This document shows positions 58,420 through 64,000 of a stretch of 64,000 nucleotides of DNA, piece after piece. Under the pieces are notes generated by a model. It had not been told where the DNA came from. It ran no database searches and saw only the letters and a program-made list of their open reading frames with translations. Numbering within the stretch: position 1 is the stretch's first letter; every line of letters starts with the position of its first letter. The DNA comes from Mastigias papua (lineage: Eukaryota; Cnidaria; Scyphozoa; Rhizostomeae; Mastigiidae). The position numbers and the translations under genes were made by a program. The DNA lies in assembly GCA_964019165.1 (NCBI GenBank), contig OZ025283.1, forward strand, positions 4,351,001-4,415,000, in the 5' to 3' direction.

Positions 58420-59144
58420 CTAGTCAAAAGTTTCCAATAAATACTGACCACTTGCTTGCCTAATGAAGGCCTCCTGTATTCGACTTGTATGAACCCTGCC
58501 ATCATTTATAATATGTGAACAAAGGTTTCTGAACTGCTGCGCTTGCTGTTCAGAGAAAATTCCTTGTTTTGAAGTCGTATTTGAAATAGTTGCTACCTCT
58601 GTTGCTTGTGACTGAGAAGCCTCCTCAATATGAAACATTCTCTCAACTTTTTCTTGCAATTTTTCCTCAGGGATCTCTGTTAGAAGTGTAGCTTCATCCC
58701 TTTTGGAAAATTCTCGCACCTTATCTATGATTTTTTTAGCCGGGATATCAGCAAGCAAAGGATGATTTGTTGATTCTCTTCTTACATCCTCAATGGTCAC
58801 ATCTTTTGAACGGATGTCATCTGCAAAGATATGAAAGAAGTCCGTTATGTTGTGGAACTTACCAGTAAGATGCGGCTTCAACCTCTTCATAGCTGCACCA
58901 CATTTGTGGACAGGACATTTCCTTTGCACATGGTAGTCCTTATACTTGGCTGCAGGTCTTTCCGCCTTCCATGTGTACGTTTTTCTTGCTTTATTTATGA
59001 ACTGGATTCTCTGTCTTTCTTGCTTGCTTAGCTTATGAAACTTTGAAAGGTGCCTTGCAAAACAAGCGGAGCTAACTTTTCTGTGGCCACGTTCTTTCAA
59101 AGGGCACATCTGAATCCGCCTCTTTTTCGATGTAGCACCATCAT
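58420..59144 (-). CDS. Terminal exon with two Cys/His finger-like motifs
   Basis: Starts after acceptor TTTTTTCAG at 59145-59153. The open frame continues upstream to 59223, but those codons are intronic. 241 residues, no internal stop, ending GQYLLETFD. Two candidate fingers about 70 residues apart share the (R/P)-H-L-x-(G)-K-F-H ending, suggesting an internal repeat. The family was not recognised; a domesticated or active transposon protein is possible. Confidence 0.65.
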
Positions 59145-62100
59145 CTGAAAAAATAGAAAGAAAGTTAGCTCTATGCAACCCATTGGGGGACCACAACGCG
59201 TGCGGTCTTGAATTATCGAACATATGGTCAATGTAACAAAACTTGCAATCATGTGTAAAATGTCTAGTTACTTTGTTCTTTGTAAGAATTCTCTTATTAT
59301 ACCTTGAATGTGAAGAGGAGTATCACAACAGGGTCTAAGATTTCCAGTTTTGCCAACGAAATGTTCCACTACTTTTCTCTTATAATCTGCCTTTCATTTA
59401 TGTCTTTGCCCACTTTGCGCCCATTTCATTGCTTTTTTTCTACTAAAAATTCCCCACTTCGTTGAATGTCCAGGGCAAGGGCGCAGCGCCCTGAACTGGA
59501 GTAATAGGGTATGCATTGCTTTTATATCCTATTTCCTCGAAAAAGCCTGATGTTTAAAAAAAAAACTATATTAGCTCTCTGCATTAGCTGTCTCGATATG
59601 CTTAGTAATCCCTCAGACTCATTTTTCCAAATCTGTAGTGAAACTGGCATCGATAATCATCTCAACTTCATTAGTCTTAAGGTATCTATAATGCTTGCAC
59701 AACTTATTACAACTTATTTTTTATGAGAAGTACGAAATGGAGTTAACATGACTTCTTGAACTATTATGATCAATGTTCTATTTTACAAAGTGCTTTCCAT
59801 ATTTGACATAAATTCTCTTTGGAACCACCCGAGTACAAATAAGCTCATAGTGATATTTTTATTTGTACATTTTCATGATATATTGATGAAATGACAATTG
59901 AAAAAGCGCCTGGGGTGCTTTTGAAAGAAAAAGGGTATTTAGAAAAGTTGAATTGGCACTCATTTGAATGTAACATAATGCACAATAGATCTTCTTAAAG
60001 TTTTCATGTAGTTTGAAGCTAATTGTACTCTACATATTCAAGAGAACTGGTAGTTCCCAACAAAGAGCACTCAGAATAATCATTGGCGATATGGTGAACT
60101 CCAAGGTCACTCAGAATTTAATTCAACATATGTCAACTTGCTGATTGTCAGAATGTAGTAATTTTCTAGATGATGCATACTTTAGTTCCATTTCATAGTT
60201 AATCTGTTTTGGACACCTCTTGTATTCATATGAATATGAATACAGAGAAACCAGTCATATTGCAACTCGGGCTGATCTCAATGTATATCATGAATAAATG
60301 CAATATATTAAATAATGCACTTCACAAGTTGCCAGAATGCATAATTTGTTCAAATTGCCAATGAATTTAGTCTCATGTGTCATATCTGTAGTTCAAAATG
60401 TAAGAAGTTTGTACCTTCCATATCCTTCATATTTTCTTCATTTCTATCTTCGAATAATGAAATGGCAACTAGATGATATAAAAGACGCGTAAGTGCATAT
60501 TGTAGACAAGAAAAGGAAGAAAATATCCTACTAAAAGAATACATTCATGCCAGTCCCATTTGAATTTTGCTAAGTAAATAAAACACATTAAAATTTGATA
60601 TCTTAGGTCTTTACGAAATAGATTTGTTCGAGTATTTACAAAATGTAATGACATATTTTGCCAGTCTTCATCATGCAAATAGAAGGGATTTTTACCTCCA
60701 GTGTCATTCTTAGCTTCGTCATTAGTATCTTCAAATAATGAGATGCTTACTAAAAGAGGATTTAAAGATACTATTAACCACTTAAGTGAGTTACAGCAAT
60801 AAAATATTCTTATTTGAAGGATACTTTCGAAAAGACTATATGGTTTGTGATTGCAGAGAATGTATAACAGGCAGGTATTAAGAACTTTGGACGTGCAAGC
60901 CAATGCTTAAAATTTTAAGATGGTTGATAGTGAGACAAAATCTTCTTTCATGAATACATTAAGATGTCTATAGAGATGACTTGCTAGGTACGTGACATTA
61001 TATGCAATAATGCTTTATTTACGTAGCAAATATATATAAAACATCATCGGATTTGTAGACAATTCAAAAGTAATATCTAGCCTAAGGAAAGTGAAAGCAT
61101 TTATCCAAGAGTCCTGATATTTATCAAAATTCTCAAAAGCTATACATAATGATATTCTGGTTTCACTGCATAGATTCATACCTTCATCAACATATTCGAC
61201 ACGTCTTTGAACTAAAATATTCAAGTAAAGTTTTTATTGCATACACAGCCTGCAAAAGGTTTTTTTGGGCCACAGGTTTCAAAATGACACCAAAGAAATA
61301 TAATAAAAGTACAAGAAAAGGAAACTATTGATATGTGCTGATAAAGTTACCATTTACCAGCAAAGCTTGCCTATTTTTGTGACATGTTACTTTCTTTGAT
61401 GACAAAAGAAGTTTAATTAATGCTCCCTACTAAACGTAAAAGATTCTTCTATGGTCTTTCTTTTCTCTGGCGTAATACAATCTGACTTCCTAATAGAACA
61501 TTGAAATCCTATATGGAAAGTTGAGAAGGTTCTTTCACTTTGACATAAAAGTTAGATAATAAATCAACACAAACGTGGCCGTCACCAAATGCAAGTGAGA
61601 AGCCAGGAAGTACTCAAAAAGTGGGGGAGCATGTATACAGAAGCACTCATTTGGTGGTGATTCCCAGAAATTCGAACAGAAGGGCTCTAGGTGTGATGTC
61701 ATAAAAACGATGCTTTGTTTCAGCCATGTCTATATTCCGAAAGATGCAGATACGATAATTTAGCTTAACCATCATAGAATGCAAGCAACAATTAAAAGGA
61801 TTTCCATAACCATGTAGAAATGGAGAGTTCAACATAGAAATTTTAAAAGCTGATTAATTTGCAAATAGGGGTTTAGTTGCATTATTATCTAATTTTACTT
61901 AAATATTTGGTTTTACCTAGTATTATCTATAAAATCCAACTGTAAATATTGACATGATTTATGATGTAATGGACAGACGGTACATTTCGTTTTTTAACAG
62001 AAGTGTGTTTACAAAAAAATAGTGCTCGACTCCTGAAAAGTTACGAAAGTTTCATATGTACTTGATATTGAAGTCTACGAGAGTTAATAGGTTCAAATGC

Positions 62101-63685
62101 ACTTAAATGCCAATTGATGAAATAATGATAACAGGTCTTCAAGACTGACTACAAAAGGGAATCTCAATGCCAAAATTTTCGAAGTTTATCAATACCTTTG
62201 CTCTCCATATTTGGCCAACTGGCACCCTCAAAGGGACGTTTCCGTATTGGCACTGTCTCATCTTCTATGAAAAATGATTAAATTAGAATGCTTCAGAAAA
62301 TAACAAGATACTCTGAATTTGGGAAAGATGATAAAGAATGATAAAGAAGTCCCTTTTCAAAGCTAATAAACTAGGACAGAACTTAGAGAGATGACAGAGC
62401 TCGATGCTTGGTCAACTGTATGTAAATTATCCTAAAAGCTAAGTACAGAATACAGTATGCTCCCGATAACTGGGACTCCCATTGGGAATCCGAAATCAGC
62501 CCTAGTTAGCGGAAGTCCCATTAAAGCGGAGTTCTTGATGACTGGGAGTTATTCGACGAAATACAGTTGTAGTCCGGCCTAAGCTGATGATCCTGTATGC
62601 ATCTGTCTTCCCCTTCCCTTCACTTTCTAAGTTTTATTAAGCTCAGCCATGCAATTCAATTGTGTAAGGAACCATACTTAGACAAATCAGTGCTGGACTT
62701 AAAGGATTTGTTATGCACTATTTTGGTCCCAATCCAAGTTAGGTGGAGAAAAGATGCTGCTGGGAAAACACAAATTGGCCCCACTAAGCATGATTCTCAC
62801 TTACGTGAGGTCCCATCAAAGCCACGGACCATATATGAAGGTACATAGACAATTTCAAGTCGTCTAGAAAAGTGGCACAACTTAGGAAAACTTCCATTTG
62901 TCCCAGTATCAGCTCTCAAGAGTATACTGCAGAAGCATGCAATATTTTAAAGCTATTGAATGTTAGGAAAGAAGTGGAGATTTCGATATGTAAGAGTACA
63001 GAGCAAAGAAGCCAATAATATGAGATTTATGTCAAACAAGAATAAATAAGGAAGTTGAGACATTGTTATTGTTAGATAGAAAAGGGAGAATTTTACATCA
63101 AGGAAGAGAAATAGAAATGAAGGGATAATGAAGAAACGGTGCAAGTTACGATTCTTACCGCTACTATTGCCCTCTTTTGCGCAGCAACTTTCGTCCATAT
63201 ATTGCGACTTCTTAACCTTCTTTCCCTCATCTTCTACAATGGACAATTGCACAAATAGTATTTGAAACAATTACGATATCTGTTGATATAATAAAGAAGA
63301 TCTACCGTGTACCTCATAAAACATTATAAAGTCTGATAGAAGTGGGAAGGATGAAGTAGCTAGTATTATAGTCAATGGCATGTCAAATACGCTTGAAATA
63401 GAGTGAATATGTGTATATATCTTTAAGTCTGAGAGAATGTAAAGCCAGGAAAGAAAGGACGGTGCCAATAAGAAGTAGAGTGAATAGTAAGGAAGAATTG
63501 GAATATGATGTTATAACCGGAAAATGATGACTTAACAACGGGATCCTATTTTCTGGAAGAGAAATAGAATATGGAGTACAGTGTAAAATTAGTAAACGTA
63601 CTCAGTTTATCAGTACATTTGCTCTCCAATACTAGACAACTGTCATCATCAATGGATGGCTTCCTTATTGGCTCTGTCTCATATA
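58420..63685 (-). CDS. Unrecognised minus-strand gene with phase-matched microexons and a zinc-finger-like terminal exon (partial)
   Basis: Exons in transcript order: 63685-63617 (69 nt), 63233-63159 (75), 62264-62196 (69), 61211-61182 (30), 60728-60696 (33), 60447-60415 (33), 59144-58420 (242 codons with stop). Each internal exon starts with two bases and ends with one base of a split codon, with AG/GT sites, so any can be skipped without a shift. Small exons encode short charged peptides (DETVPIRKRPFEGASWPNME; TNDEAKNDTG; RNEENMKDME). The last exon has basic DGATSKKRR, a Cys/His segment ending CFARHLSKFH, then CPVHKCGAAMKRLKPHL and GKFH (C-x4-C-x9-H-x5-H), and a Glu/Lys-rich helical part. 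The 5' end lies beyond the window. Function unknown; a DNA-binding role is only suggested by the finger-like motifs. Confidence 0.6.
62196..62264 (-). CDS. Microexon, 69 nt, paralogous to 63617-63685
   Basis: Encodes DETVPIRKRPFEGASWPNME. Same length and phase as 63617-63685, which encodes YETEPIRKPSIDDDSCLVLE; the surrounding intron bases are also similar, pointing to an exon duplication with flanks. Confidence 0.65.
62453..62570. mobile_element. Possible pogo/Tigger-like TIR fragment
   Basis: CAGTATGCTCCCGATAACTG with following ACTCCCATTGGGAATCC resembles the CAGT...C(T/C)CGATAACT ends of Tigger/pogo elements and sits after TA. No second end was found. Confidence 0.4.
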
Positions 63686-64000
63686 CTATAAAAAGGGATA
63701 AGTCAGAATGTCTCAAGTAGCCACGAGCTACGTTAGAATTAAAATGGAAGATCAGATGGCTCCCTTCGAACTATAATTAAGGATAATAGAGCTCTGAGAG
63801 ACGATGGACGTTGAGGTATAATCAACTGTGTGCCACGTATCCTCCAAAGTAGGTATAAAATAGGGGTATAATAAGTGAAATATGATATGTGTGTGATTGA
63901 GTATGGCTGTTTCTATAGTGTAGTTTTTGGTGGTGCCGTACATAAGAGAGGAAAATTGAAGGAAACAAAATTGTCAAAGCCTAAGATCGTGATGATAATA

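Noticed and set aside
61657..61740. Possible further microexon with MAETKHRFYD on -
   Set aside because: The acceptor phase fits, but there is no usable donor before an in-frame stop; left out of the gene model.

Overview
This is eukaryotic, almost certainly metazoan, DNA of about 64 kb and AT-rich. It has spliced genes with GT-AG introns, a short (TTAGGG)n tract, and a very dense load of mobile elements. The mix (Penelope-like elements with hammerhead ribozymes, copia elements whose primer site looks like that of Drosophila copia, PIF/Harbinger transposons, several non-LTR families, and a HECT-like gene facing an integrase-like gene) would suit an early-branching marine invertebrate such as a sponge or cnidarian. 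That placement is inference; no species can be named.

Two loci look like host genes. (1) Plus strand: the 3' end of a RUFY-type (RUN and FYVE domain) gene, with exons at 12018-12060, 12424-12501 and 34237-34374. The zinc-binding FYVE domain is split exactly at its basic R-R-K / H-H-C-R motif by a 21.7 kb intron. (2) Minus strand, 63685 to 58420: an unrecognised gene with a run of very short exons that all share one splice phase, ending in a large exon with zinc-finger-like motifs.

Layout. 1-5143: HECT-like E3-ligase gene split by a PIF/Harbinger element (216-3737) with exact TAA target duplication. 5931-7433 (-): convergent integrase-like gene. 7.5-11.9 kb: AT-rich minisatellite, integrase and reverse transcriptase (RT) remnants, a truncated Penelope-like element (PLE) and an (AT)n tract. 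12.0-34.4 kb: the RUFY 3' end, whose last intron holds stacked insertions. A long-inverted-repeat element (15826-31080) contains a second Harbinger (16964-30758). That Harbinger in turn contains a copia element (18089-22519), a non-LTR element (23233-27692, itself holding another non-LTR element) and a non-autonomous hAT-like element (27745-29781, holding a MITE). 35-44 kb: Harbinger remnants and a second copia element (37127-43979) broken by a non-LTR insertion in its protease site. 44-46 kb: a decayed PLE. 47-50.3 kb: telomere-like repeat and two MITEs. 50.5-53.9 kb: a PLE with a nearly intact RT/GIY-YIG ORF, 740 bp inverted arms and one intact-looking hammerhead ribozyme in each arm. 54.6-58.2 kb: two non-LTR fragments and a perfect palindrome made from a retroelement esterase segment. 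58.4-64 kb: the minus-strand microexon gene.

Most element genes are broken by stops or frameshifts. The best candidates for remaining function are the RUFY exons, the microexon gene, the two hammerheads at 50713-50753 and 53115-53155, and the PLE ORF at 50877-52583. All calls come from reading the sequence by eye; no database search was run.
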